From assembly GCF_046244365.1 (NCBI RefSeq), contig NZ_CP176395.1, positions 3,968,001-4,032,000 on the forward strand: a stretch of DNA of 64,000 nucleotides, read 5' to 3'. Source of the stretch: Paenibacillus_V sp046244365 (GTDB lineage Bacteria > Bacillota > Bacilli > Paenibacillales > NBRC-103111). Of the stretch, positions 52,978-61,224 are shown in pieces (within the stretch, counting starts at the first letter, position 1; every line of letters begins with the position of its first letter). The position numbers and the translations under genes were made by a program. The notes beneath the pieces were generated by a model that was not told the DNA's origin, ran no database searches, and saw only the letters and a program-made list of their open reading frames with translations.

Positions 52978-54237
52978 ATGCCTCAAGAGCGAACCATTAT
53001 GTTAATCGATGGACAGTCATTCTATGCTTCGATTGAAAAAGCGGCCCAGCCGGCCTTGAAGCATAAGCCGGTAGCTGTAGGTGACCCCTCTAGAAAATCC
53101 GGCATCATTTTGGCCGCTTGTCCCATTGCCAAATCACGCGGTGTGACGACTGCTTCAAGAGTGGGCGAGGCGCTCGCGAAATGCTCCGATTTGGTCGTAA
53201 TACGCCCCCGAATGCAAACCTATATCACGGTATCCTTACTCATTACCGAGATATTCGAGTCATTTACAGACCAGGTTGAACCCTATTCCATCGACGAACA
53301 GTTTCTCGATGTTACGGGTTCTGTCGGTTACTTCGGGGCTCCGGAGGAGATCGCCCGCCAGATCCAGACACGTGTTCAGTTATCGACAGGAGTTTGGACC
53401 CGTTGCGGAATTGGACCTACCAAAATACTGGCGAAGATGGCTACGGACAATTTCGCCAAAAAAATGCCCAATGGTATTTTCAAACTTGGCTTCGACAATT
53501 TGGAATCTGTATTATGGCCGCTGCCGGTGCATCAAATGTTCATGGTTGCCTCTCGAATGACTCGTCACTTCACACGCATGGGTCTTTACACGATTGGCGA
53601 TATTGCTCGTCTGGAACTGGGTGATTTTAAAAGGCGCATGCGTAAAGAAATGGGCAAGCAAAGCGATATACAAGCGGAATATTATTGGCAAACAGCACGT
53701 GGCATAGACCCTAGTCCTGTCGTGGCAAGTATTCGAAATCAATTGAAATCGGTAAGTCACGGCAAGGCGCTCAGAAGCAGCCTTTATCGGAAACTTGAAG
53801 ATATTGAGGTTGTACTGCTGGAATTGGTTGTGGAGGTCTGCCGTCGCAGCAGGAGAGTGGGTTACATCGGGCGAGTTGTATCCGTCGGAGCAGCGGAAAC
53901 GGATGGCCAGCGCTCGGCATCGTTTAATCGACAGGTAACGCTTGAACAACCGACATCCCTTTCACATGAAGTCGCAGCAGCGGCTTTCGGGATTTTCCAT
54001 AAACATTGGAGCGGTATGCCTGTTAGCCACCTGTATATTGCACTGACTCAGCTGACCGATGATAGCGTCATTCAGCTTACTTTTTTCGATGACCGGATCA
54101 AAACATACGATCTAGAAAGAGCAACTGATAAAATAAAGGATAAATATGGAAGCTCCGCTATTATGCGAGCATCCTCATTATTACAGTCCGGAGTGGCCCG
54201 TGAGAGGGCGGAACAGATCGGAGGTCATTATATATGA
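52978..54237 (+). CDS. uvrX: SOS-regulated Y-family DNA polymerase, UvrX type
   Basis: 419 residues. Y-family palm motifs: LIDGQSFYASIEKA with the first metal aspartate, and YSIDEQFLDVTG with the DE pair. The HhH region contains IGPTKILAKMATDNFAKK; the little-finger domain runs from about residue 250. Similar to UvrX/YqjW of Bacillus and SP-beta rather than to housekeeping DinB. It would perform error-prone lesion bypass. ATG at 52978 has AGGAGTGG upstream. Two LexA-like boxes precede it. Base composition is more AT-rich than neighbours, suggesting acquisition. Confidence 0.9.
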   Translation: MPQERTIMLIDGQSFYASIEKAAQPALKHKPVAVGDPSRKSGIILAACPIAKSRGVTTASRVGEALAKCSDLVVIRPRMQTYITVSLLITEIFESFTDQVEPYSIDEQFLDVTGSVGYFGAPEEIARQIQTRVQLSTGVWTRCGIGPTKILAKMATDNFAKKMPNGIFKLGFDNLESVLWPLPVHQMFMVASRMTRHFTRMGLYTIGDIARLELGDFKRRMRKEMGKQSDIQAEYYWQTARGIDPSPVVASIRNQLKSVSHGKALRSSLYRKLEDIEVVLLELVVEVCRRSRRVGYIGRVVSVGAAETDGQRSASFNRQVTLEQPTSLSHEVAAAAFGIFHKHWSGMPVSHLYIALTQLTDDSVIQLTFFDDRIKTYDLERATDKIKDKYGSSAIMRASSLLQSGVARERAEQIGGHYI

Positions 54238-54716
54238 GCAAATTGGATGGCAATGAAAGGTGGAAATCGAAAATGCTGCTCACCGAACATCAAGAACAAT
54301 ATGAAAATCGCTACGACACCAAGAATTCTCGTAATCGGCCTACAGAGGATGAGCTCAAAATGATTCGTGATTACATCTTGCTCCCTTACATGTTAAGTAT
54401 GGTGCAAAAGAGCATCGAAGATATGAGCAACCATTCCACCCTTCTAAAGAAACTTTATTTGACAGCAGGCCGGGCGGTAATGAAGCAAATAAGCACGGAT
54501 ATGTACAATGTTCGGCGCGAATTGTCCAAGCGTAATATTAAAATTACTAATGATGAACAAGCGGATATGGTCATATACCACCGTTTTATTTGTAGGGGAT
54601 ACGAGGATCGCTTTGGAATGGTCCGGGATGTTATGCGCTCGGAAATCAGCATTCGCCTATCAAAGTATATTAAGGAATTAATTAGCCGAATGGACTGCGA
54701 AAAAAGCTTAGATTGA
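54234..54716 (+). CDS. Unknown protein translationally coupled to uvrX
   Basis: 160 residues, mostly helical and highly charged. ATG overlaps the uvrX stop by 4 nt. The N-terminal stretch NERWKSKMLLTEHQEQYE recalls the W...LPEH...Y pattern of YolD-family partners that follow uvrX/yqjW in Bacillus, but the remaining 120 residues do not fit a short YolD protein. No catalytic motif is visible. It is likely co-induced in the SOS response and may bind or regulate the polymerase. AT-rich codon use like uvrX. Confidence 0.7.
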   Translation: MSKLDGNERWKSKMLLTEHQEQYENRYDTKNSRNRPTEDELKMIRDYILLPYMLSMVQKSIEDMSNHSTLLKKLYLTAGRAVMKQISTDMYNVRRELSKRNIKITNDEQADMVIYHRFICRGYEDRFGMVRDVMRSEISIRLSKYIKELISRMDCEKSLD

Positions 54717-54775
54717 CAGAAAATCAGTTTCGCCAGTCAAGCGGCCGAAATCCGTGCTTAAGCCGGCATATGAAA

Positions 54776-54820
54776 AAGATCGCCAATTGGCCAAGTAGGC
54801 CGGATAAGGCGATCTTTTCT
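54776..54820 (+). terminator. Terminator of the uvrX unit
   Basis: AAAGATCGCC / GGCGATCTTT arms with an inner GGCC-AAGTA-GGCC, then T-rich. Confidence 0.85.
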
Positions 54821-54842
54821 TCAAATCAATCTTCAAATCAAT
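54819..54842. repeat. Tandem duplication of a 12-mer
   Basis: CTTCAAATCAAT occurs twice in a row directly after the terminator. Confidence 0.7.
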
Positions 54843-54964
54843 GCGGGCTCCTAACTGAAAAATAAAGCACTAGACAGGCCACGGCTGCCATATAGGGCGT
54901 TGCACTCCTGGTTTGTCTTCCTGATCGATGGCCCCCGACACTCAGCCGTTTGCAAAAAAATAAA

Positions 54965-54997
54965 GAACCGAACCTTTTTTTGATAGAGAGACAATAT
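54965..54997 (+). promoter_or_regulatory. Possible ECF-type promoter of the sigma gene
   Basis: GAACC occurs at 54965 and 54970, followed by a T-run and CAATA near 54992. ECF -35 elements commonly read GAAC, and self-regulation is usual for ECF sigma genes. The -10 is uncertain. Confidence 0.4.
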
Positions 54998-55032
54998 AGG
55001 GTGTAAGCTGCTTATTCAGGAGGGCCCTCCGC

Positions 55033-55608
55033 ATGCAAAGTGAACCTATGTACCAATTACTTACAAAAATGAAAGGCGGTGATCGACAGGCTTTTCATAC
55101 GATGTATGATGCCACCTATCAAGACGTCTACCGGACAGTCTCCTTTCTGGTGGATCATCGGCAGGATCGGGAAGATGTCATGAATGAGATCTATATGCAG
55201 ATGTGGACCTCACTTGCTAACTACGATACGAACCGGCCTTTCCACTTCTGGCTGCACGGCTTGGTAATCCGTCAAGTGCAGAGATTTCGGGTCAAGAGCT
55301 GGCGGAGATTCCGAATTTTTGAACGCATCCGTGCCTTCTCCCGGGAAGAGTCTCATTGGGATCAGCCTGCTGTGTTGATGGATGGGACGAACCTCATGAT
55401 ATCGCAGGCAATCCGAAAACTGACCGACAAACAGCGAACGGTGATTATCCTCCGCTTTTTTCACGACTATGCGCTTGAGGAAATCGCGACATTGCTCGAT
55501 ATTCCACTGGGTACAGTCAAGTCCAGATATCACGCAGGCCTCCAGGCGCTTCGAAAATACATAAGGAATCTCCCCCCGGAAAGGATGGAAAAGATCAATG
55601 ACTATTGA
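55033..55608 (+). CDS. ECF-family RNA polymerase sigma factor
   Basis: 191 residues. Region 2 (about 10-80: FHTMYDATYQDVYRTVSFLV, QDREDVMNEIYMQMW) and region 4 (about 120-180: LTDKQRTVIILRFFHDYALEEIATLLDIPLGTVKSRYHAG) with a short linker, the ECF (sigma-70 group 4) plan, close to SigV/SigY/SigX-like factors of Bacillales. The ribosome site lies within the 12-bp palindrome GGAGGGCCCTCC at 55019-55030. Its gene overlaps the membrane partner by 11 nt. Confidence 0.92.
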   Translation: MQSEPMYQLLTKMKGGDRQAFHTMYDATYQDVYRTVSFLVDHRQDREDVMNEIYMQMWTSLANYDTNRPFHFWLHGLVIRQVQRFRVKSWRRFRIFERIRAFSREESHWDQPAVLMDGTNLMISQAIRKLTDKQRTVIILRFFHDYALEEIATLLDIPLGTVKSRYHAGLQALRKYIRNLPPERMEKINDY

Positions 55609-56653
55609 ACGCAATATCCGTGAACATCTGCACAAAGAAGCGGAAACGATGGAGTGCCCGCCGGCCATTTCCAAACGAATAGAACAATCCTATTCTCAAT
55701 ATTTGAAACGCAAAAGGAGCGAAAAAAACATGAAAAAACGATTGATTGGCGGAATAGTTGCTGCTGCGATTTTGATTCCAACCGCGGCATTTGCGGCCCC
55801 TGCCCTGATTGACATGCTTACGAGAACGCCAATGACTGCTGAACAAGTCAAGACGGATGAGGTTGGCAATGCAACGCTTGAGAAGCTGTATCGCGCATTT
55901 CCAGAAACAAAATCGTTTGAGATTATCGATGCAAGCAACGTTCAAGGTGTCCAAACTAGCATCATCCTGCAGGAAAAAGGAGGAACCGGCAAAAAGATTA
56001 CCCTTCATACAAACGCGATTACGGGTGCGATTGAACATGTGATTCAAGAGAATTGGGAGCCTAAGGAGAAGCCGCTCACTGCTTTAACCGATCAGGAAAT
56101 CAAGGCGAAGGCAGATTTTCTAATTGATAAAATGTATGGCAACATCGGAGAATACGAGTTTGCTATGGAGCAAATGGAGAACCCGGATCAAAAAACGTTT
56201 ATGTTGAATTACACTAAAAAGGGATCACAAACACCGTTCTACCAGGCATTTGTTCAGGGCAATACAATCAGTGTTTCTCTGATCGGCGGCGAGATTGCAC
56301 CTTCAAACAGTAAAGTAGAAGGTTTTTTCTCTAGAAATGGTAAGCCTGATTATTTTGCTGATGCCTATTTAAATGATGTCAAACTGTTTTCTTTACTAAA
56401 CATTAGCCCGCCGGAATTAAAGCAAGAACTAGCAAAAGGTAAGTCTGTTGTGGAAATTGCAGCGTCTAAAAATATTTCTAAACAACAAGTGATTGATGTC
56501 ATTGCCAAAACACAGGTTGAGAAACAGCTGCAAGGTGAAAGTAATGGCGATGTTCCTAAAAACAATCGTTCAACTGAGCAAATGTTAAAAGCTATTGAAC
56601 CGAAAGTATTGCAAGTTATTGAACACAAAACGGAAGCGCCATCGAAGAAATAA
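55598..56653 (+). CDS. Membrane protein coupled to the ECF sigma factor, probable anti-sigma
   Basis: 351 residues. Short cytoplasmic N-terminus (about 45), one membrane helix (about 48-70, GGIVAAAILIPTAAFAAPAL), then a large outside domain containing a region reminiscent of PepSY-type repeats, and a C-terminal helix-turn segment GKSVVEIAASKNISKQQVID, which resembles a repeat found in other Bacillales envelope proteins. Overlap with the sigma gene is the classic sigma/anti-sigma layout. The cytoplasmic part is short for a ZAS domain and lacks His-Cys zinc ligands, so it would be a non-zinc type. Signal unknown. Confidence 0.7.
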   Translation: MTIERNIREHLHKEAETMECPPAISKRIEQSYSQYLKRKRSEKNMKKRLIGGIVAAAILIPTAAFAAPALIDMLTRTPMTAEQVKTDEVGNATLEKLYRAFPETKSFEIIDASNVQGVQTSIILQEKGGTGKKITLHTNAITGAIEHVIQENWEPKEKPLTALTDQEIKAKADFLIDKMYGNIGEYEFAMEQMENPDQKTFMLNYTKKGSQTPFYQAFVQGNTISVSLIGGEIAPSNSKVEGFFSRNGKPDYFADAYLNDVKLFSLLNISPPELKQELAKGKSVVEIAASKNISKQQVIDVIAKTQVEKQLQGESNGDVPKNNRSTEQMLKAIEPKVLQVIEHKTEAPSKK

Positions 56654-56670
56654 CAAGTCAAGGCGCATGA

Positions 56671-56687
56671 GGTTGGTAAAACCAACC
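56671..56687 (+). other. Perfect 7-bp hairpin after the anti-sigma gene
   Basis: GGTTGGT-AAA-ACCAACC without a U-run; weak terminator at best. Confidence 0.45.
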
Positions 56688-56875
56688 GAGGATTGACGGC
56701 GGGCGCGGGCTCCGAGCGGTCTTGACGCAAGGAAAGCCCTCCGCCGGAGTTATGCCGGTCTTGCTCGCGGCAATCTCAGTCCGGCGTACGGATTTGTATT
56801 GTCGGCGCCTCGGCCCTCATTGTAAAATAAGGGGACAGGATTCGACATTTTCCGTAAGCGATGGGGGAACTGGCC

Positions 56876-57853
56876 GTGACAAACGAATACAACGGGGAAC
56901 ACGCAGCGAATACGCAGTTAGAGGAGCTCGTCGAGCGGTTTCGTCCGTATGCGGCCGAAGGCAAATGCGCTTCGTATATTCCGGCGCTGGCGAATGCGGA
57001 GTCTTCGCATCTCGGGACGACCATCGTCCAGCCGGACGGAACCGTCTGGAGAGCCGGGAACTGGGACGTCCCATTCACGCTGCAAAGCATATCCAAGGTG
57101 CTCAGCTTTATCGCCGTTTGCGTGGCGCACGGCATTCCATATGTGCTGGAGCGGGTGGACGTGGAGCCGACCGGCGACCCGTTCAACTCGATCGTCCGGC
57201 TTGAAATGCACAAGCCGGGGCGGCCCTTTAATCCGCTTATTAATGCGGGGGCGATAACGACCGCTTCGATATTGCCGGGCGATACGCCGAAGCAGAAACT
57301 GGCGGCGATCGTTCGCGTGGTCGAACGGCTGACCGGCAAGCCGGCACAGGTGAACGAGGACGTGTTTCAGTCGGAATGGGGAACGGCCTACCGGAATAGG
57401 TCGCTTGCTTATTACTTAAAGGAAACCGGCTTCCTTGCCTGCGATGTGGAGGATGCGATCGAGGTATACTTGAAGCAGTGCGCGATCGAGGTGACGACGG
57501 AGGATCTCGCCATGATCGGGCTTGTGCTGGCGCATGACGGCTATCATCCGATCCGCCGCGAGCAGCTGCTGCCGAAGCAGGTCGTCCGCATGGCCAAAGC
57601 GCTTATGCTCACTTGCGGCATGTACAACGCCTCCGGCAAGTTCGCCGCTTTTGTCGGCGTGCCCGCCAAGAGCGGCGTATCCGGCGGCATTATGGCGGCG
57701 GTCCCGTCGCGCGTCCGTCCGCCCGGAACGCCGTGCGCCGGCGGCTGCGGCATCGGGCTCTACGGCCCGGCGATCGACGACGTCGGCAACAGCAAGGCGG
57801 GCGGCATGCTGCTGCAGCATTTGGCGGAGCAATGGGATTTGAGCATTTTTTAA
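56876..57853 (+). CDS. glsA: Glutaminase
   Basis: 325-residue serine-dependent beta-lactamase-like glutaminase; hydrolyses glutamine to glutamate and ammonia. The catalytic SxxK is in FTLQSISKVLSF; other conserved segments are PFNPLINAGAI, the tyrosine-containing TCGMYNASGKFA and KSGVSGGIMAAVP. The GTG at 56876 has GGGGGAA upstream; an ATG at 56861 overlaps that site. Alone between the ECF operon and an integrase fragment. Confidence 0.93.
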   Translation: MTNEYNGEHAANTQLEELVERFRPYAAEGKCASYIPALANAESSHLGTTIVQPDGTVWRAGNWDVPFTLQSISKVLSFIAVCVAHGIPYVLERVDVEPTGDPFNSIVRLEMHKPGRPFNPLINAGAITTASILPGDTPKQKLAAIVRVVERLTGKPAQVNEDVFQSEWGTAYRNRSLAYYLKETGFLACDVEDAIEVYLKQCAIEVTTEDLAMIGLVLAHDGYHPIRREQLLPKQVVRMAKALMLTCGMYNASGKFAAFVGVPAKSGVSGGIMAAVPSRVRPPGTPCAGGCGIGLYGPAIDDVGNSKAGGMLLQHLAEQWDLSIF

Positions 57854-57888
57854 TCCAAAGCGCATAACGGAGCACTTCGAAAGCATCG

Positions 57889-57934
57889 GAGGCATCCTGC
57901 ATTCTCTTAAGGAGAGCAGGGATGCCTCTTTTTG
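57889..57934 (+). terminator. glsA terminator
   Basis: GAGGCATCC / GGATGCCTC type arms with internal pairing around TCTCTTAAGGAGA, then five T. Confidence 0.85.
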
Positions 57935-57969
57935 TTTTCCCTGCAAGCGGATGGAAAGAGAGGGTGACG

Positions 57970-58251
57970 ATGAACGCGATCGTGGTGGTCAGCAAGCATT
58001 CCGAGCAATATGTGTCCGTTCGTTTCCCGTACCGGCCGGATTACGTCGACAGGATCAAGGGCATTCCCGGCAGGCGCTGGAATCCCGGCGAGAAGGTGTG
58101 GCTGGTGCCATACACGCTTTCCGCCGTAGCTTTACTCGTAGGCCTTTTTCGCGATACGGCCCAGATGCAGGGGGAACTGGCGGAGGAATGCGGGTTTGTC
58201 TGGGAGTGGCTAGACGAAACGGTATCCGGGAGCGGTCCAGCCGATTTTTGA
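57970..58251 (+). pseudogene. Orphan N-terminal domain of a tyrosine-recombinase-type protein
   Basis: 93 residues: VSVRFPYRPDYVDRIKGIPG, RRWNPGEKVWLVPYTLSAV and an acidic tail before a stop. This resembles the small N-terminal domain found before the SAM-like and catalytic domains of some Bacillales site-specific integrases. No catalytic domain follows in any frame, so this is a truncated gene or a stand-alone version. GAGAGGGTG precedes the ATG. It marks a likely former integration site near the AT-rich block. Identification is from memory of the motif, not a search. Confidence 0.5.
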
Positions 58252-58330
58252 AGGAGGAAAGATAATTTAAAGGGGAAAGGACGCCGGTTATGGAATAATA
58301 TTCATAGAGGAAGGGTTGACGTATTTCTTA

Positions 58331-58348
58331 CAGTTGCGGCGACAACTG
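58331..58348 (+). other. Hairpin at the ribosome site of the next small ORF
   Basis: CAGTTG-N6-CAACTG ends 2 nt before GGAGGGGG. Confidence 0.5.
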
Positions 58349-58364
58349 CGGAGGGGGACGAAAA

Positions 58365-58535
58365 ACGAGCAAGGGCGTATATCTTCTCTTATTGATCCCT
58401 GTATCGTTACTGTTGTATGCAGTGGTTAAGGAAATCTTTGGAACCGGCGATCCTGCAATCGCGTACTTGCTCTCGCTTCTTGTAACGCACATGGTTTTGA
58501 GCAAAACGGTCGAAGACGAACGTGCCGAACGATAA
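58365..58535 (+). CDS. 56-codon two-helix membrane protein with ACG in place of a start
   Basis: The frame reads (ACG) SKGVYLLLLIPVSLLLYAV, then VKEIFGTGDPAIAYLLS and a charged tail ending in RAER before TAA. Two hydrophobic helices and a charged tail make a coherent small membrane protein, and GGAGGGGG sits 7-8 nt before the ACG. No ATG, GTG or TTG lies at that place; the first in-frame alternatives (TTG at 58392, GTG at 58422) cut into helix one. Either ACG is used, the start codon was lost recently, or the base is a sequence error. It precedes the DUF1361 pseudogene by 38 nt. Confidence 0.5.
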   Translation, partial: TSKGVYLLLLIPVSLLLYAVVKEIFGTGDPAIAYLLSLLVTHMVLSKTVEDERAER

Positions 58536-58573
58536 ACAGCGGTGTGCAGCGAACCGACGCGAAAGGAGCATCC

Positions 58574-59313
58574 ATGACGAATGACCATTCTATCGCCAAA
58601 CGCGGCTGGATAATCGCACTTTTGCTGCTGGGCACCTTTTTTGCTTTGGGCTTGGCGGCTTTTCTGCGGCACAAGACGAACAGCAATATGTATAACTTCC
58701 TTGGCTGGGATATGTTTCTGGCCTGGATTCCGCTCGCGGGCTCCTTTCTCATCGAGCTTGTGCATCGCATGCCGGGAGGTGGCCCAGGCGGCTGCTGCTC
58801 ATCGCAGCGGGCTTTTGGTGGCTTATGTTTTTTCCGAATTCCGCCTATTTGGTGACGGAGATCATTCACTCCTTCCGGTATTTTGATCCGGGGACGAGCG
58901 GGAGGTTTTGGTACCGTATCGACTTCTGGTACAGCCTATCGGTTACGTTTACGGCTGCCGTGACCGGGCTGCTGCTTTCCTCGTGGGCGCTTCTCCTCTT
59001 GCATGCCAGGTGGAAAATCCGGCTGGGAACGCAGCTCAGCTGGATTGTCGCCGCGTTCGTTCTGCTGCTGGGCATTGTAGGCATTTATATCGGCAGATTC
59101 GTTAGGTGGAACAGCTGGGATATGATGAGCGACCCGAATGCCATCGTTTCGGATGTATTTGCGTTGGTCTTGCAAGAAAGCGATAAAGGCTTGTTCCTGC
59201 CGTTTACGGCGCTGTTCTTTTGGATTCAGCTTCTGGTCTACGCGATCTTCTGCGCGTTTGCCGGAAACGCGGGTAGGAAGGAAGACGCGAATGTCGATCG
59301 AAATAAAGGGTAA
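58574..59313 (+). pseudogene. DUF1361 membrane protein broken by a frameshift
   Basis: The first part, from ATG 58574 (AAAGGAG upstream), reads through DMFLAWIPLAGSFLIELVHR, and a different frame continues with PRRLLLIAAGFWWLMFFPNS, AYLVTEIIHS and four more helices to the stop at 59313. Together they make one DUF1361 protein (about 246 residues, several helices), whose family shows FLAWIP and LFFPNAPY motifs. The two frames differ as expected from loss of one base near 58775-58790 (GGGAGGTGGCCC). Could be a real lesion or a sequence error. Confidence 0.8.
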
Positions 59314-59328
59314 AAGGAGAGAAAGCGT

Positions 59329-59952
59329 ATGTCGCAGCACGAGATGTTCGATGTTTTCGATGAAGAAATGAGGAAGACCGGCCAAGCAAGCCGCAAGGAT
59401 GTACATGCCCAAGGGCTATGGCATCAAACCTTTCACTGCTGGATTGTGAATAAATCGGCGGAAGGCGGAGCGAGTCTTCTGCTGCAATTGCGGCATAAAG
59501 ATAAAGATACGTTTCCGAATCTGTTTGACATATCGTGCGCCGGGCATCTGTTGTCGGGCGAAACCGTTCGGGACGGCGTGCGGGAGCTGGAGGAAGAACT
59601 TGGGCTGCGGGCTTCCTTCGAGGAGCTTCACTATTGCGGAATGGTTGCGCAGGAGAACATCGTTACGGCCCGGTTAATTGACCGCGAGTTTAACCATATT
59701 TTCGTATACGAATGCGATAAGCCGGTGGAAGCCTACGAATTCCAGCTCAGCGAGATTTCCGGGCTGTTTGCGGTGGATGCGGAGGCGTACAAACAGCTGG
59801 TAACGGGAGAGCGGGATTCGATAACGGCAGAGGGAATCCTGATGGATGATCACGGGAGGGAACGACTCCAGGTAAGCAGAGAGATCCGCGTAGGCGATAT
59901 CGTGCCGAATACGGACGCCTATTACCGTTTGCTGTTCGACAGGATCGGCTAG
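59329..59952 (+). CDS. Nudix hydrolase
   Basis: 207 residues. Complete Nudix box GHLLSGETVRDGVRELEEELGL-type pattern (GX5EX7REUXEEXGU) near residue 75. The N-terminal GLWHQTFHCWIVN and overall length recall IPP-isomerase-like/YfcD-type Nudix proteins. Substrate unknown. AAAGGAG precedes the ATG. Probably co-transcribed with the DUF1361 pseudogene and the phosphatase. Confidence 0.9.
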   Translation: MSQHEMFDVFDEEMRKTGQASRKDVHAQGLWHQTFHCWIVNKSAEGGASLLLQLRHKDKDTFPNLFDISCAGHLLSGETVRDGVRELEEELGLRASFEELHYCGMVAQENIVTARLIDREFNHIFVYECDKPVEAYEFQLSEISGLFAVDAEAYKQLVTGERDSITAEGILMDDHGRERLQVSREIRVGDIVPNTDAYYRLLFDRIG

Positions 59953-59979
59953 AACGCTTAACACAACGGGAGGAAGCCT

Positions 59980-60558
59980 ATGAAAACCTATGTTTACTTT
60001 GTCAGACACGCGGTGTCCCCGTTTGCGCTTCATGACGAAAGAGCCAGGGGACTATCCGGGGAGGGGGCTGCCGATGCGCATCATGCGGCCGGTTTATTGG
60101 CTTCCGAAGGAATAAACGTCGTCGTATCGAGCTCGTATACAAGAGCCGTGGATACGGTAAGGCCGCTCGCGGAGCTGCTCCAAACGGAAATCGTAGAATT
60201 CGAGGAGCTGCGGGAAAGACCGATCGCAAGCTTGCGGTACGCCATTTCGGAGGACGAGCTGACGGCGGCAATCGGAAGATCGTTCGAGGACATCGATTTT
60301 TGCATGGCGGAGGGGGAAACGACCAGAGAAGCGCAAGACAGGGCGATCCCGGTCTTTAAGCGGCTGCTTGAGCAGTATCGCGGGCAAAAAATAGCGGTAG
60401 GGACGCATGGGAATATTATGACGATCATTTTGCAATATTTTGACGGGCGGTACGGATTCGAATTCTGGAAGCAAACGTCCAAGCCGGACATCTACAAACT
60501 GCAGTTTGACGGCGACGTGCTGGAAAATGTGGAAAGGCTGTGGCGGCCGAGGGGATAA
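59980..60558 (+). CDS. Histidine phosphatase family protein
   Basis: 192 residues of the phosphoglycerate-mutase-like superfamily. The phosphohistidine motif is VRHAVS at the N-terminus; the second catalytic histidine is in VGTHGN. SSYTRAVDTVRPLAE is the usual arginine-containing helix. These act on small phosphorylated metabolites; substrate unknown. GGGAGG is 8 nt before the ATG, 27 nt after the Nudix gene. Confidence 0.9.
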   Translation: MKTYVYFVRHAVSPFALHDERARGLSGEGAADAHHAAGLLASEGINVVVSSSYTRAVDTVRPLAELLQTEIVEFEELRERPIASLRYAISEDELTAAIGRSFEDIDFCMAEGETTREAQDRAIPVFKRLLEQYRGQKIAVGTHGNIMTIILQYFDGRYGFEFWKQTSKPDIYKLQFDGDVLENVERLWRPRG

Positions 60559-60623
60559 GTCTGGGCTCGCTCACAAAGGCGAACGGCTGGGAGAACGGCG
60601 TTCCGAGGCTCCCGGGCCTGTCG

Positions 60624-61088
60624 TTAAGGGGAAGGAGTCTTGAGCTCGTACCACGTCGCGTAAGCCTCGATGTTCGAATCGGAATGATCGCTCGCATCGA
60701 ATGTCTTGAAATACCGTGCGTAATAGGCGTGCTCGATGGTTTTCGGATCGCCGTCCGAGTCGATGGTCATGTGGATTTCCGAGATGTCGAGCCCCCATTT
60801 GAGGCTCTTGGCGATTGTTTTCATGGTATCGACGGTGGCAAAGGTGCGGGCGCTTGCTACGATGGAATCGAGCAATTGCTGCGATGGCTCTTCCTTCAGC
60901 GTGATGCGGCACGTCACATCCGGACGCGTAAACGTGATGCTTACATGTTTGACGGATTCCGACAGGTTCATCAGCTCTTTTTTCCAAGCGTCGGCGGCAT
61001 CGGTATCCACTTTATGAGTAACGCTGCATCCGCAGACCGTCATGAGCATAACCAGGAGCAGCGGTGCACATATTCTCCGCGCGTTCAT
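60624..61088 (-). CDS. Lipoprotein of unknown function
   Basis: 154 residues. Signal peptide with lipobox MTVCGC (modified Cys around residue 20 or 22), then a mixed alpha-beta domain with no motif I recognise. ATG at 61088 has AGGAGGGAG upstream; the open frame extends further back but without a site. Divergent from the PQQ-type gene. Confidence 0.75.
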   Translation of the reverse strand: MNARRICAPLLLVMLMTVCGCSVTHKVDTDAADAWKKELMNLSESVKHVSITFTRPDVTCRITLKEEPSQQLLDSIVASARTFATVDTMKTIAKSLKWGLDISEIHMTIDSDGDPKTIEHAYYARYFKTFDASDHSDSNIEAYATWYELKTPSP

Positions 61089-61224
61089 GAAATAGGCTCC
61101 CTCCTGTCGGCTTCGTTCTTCACTACGTATATACCCTAGCACTGCGGTAAAGGTTCCGCAAGGCCGCGGATTTTCGTCAGACAGGACGGAAGGTACAAGG
61201 AAAGAAAGGAAACGAAAGGATGGG

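Noticed and set aside
52734..53036. 100-codon frame upstream of uvrX
   Set aside because: It overlaps both the 46-codon ORF and the uvrX start in another frame and lacks a ribosome site.
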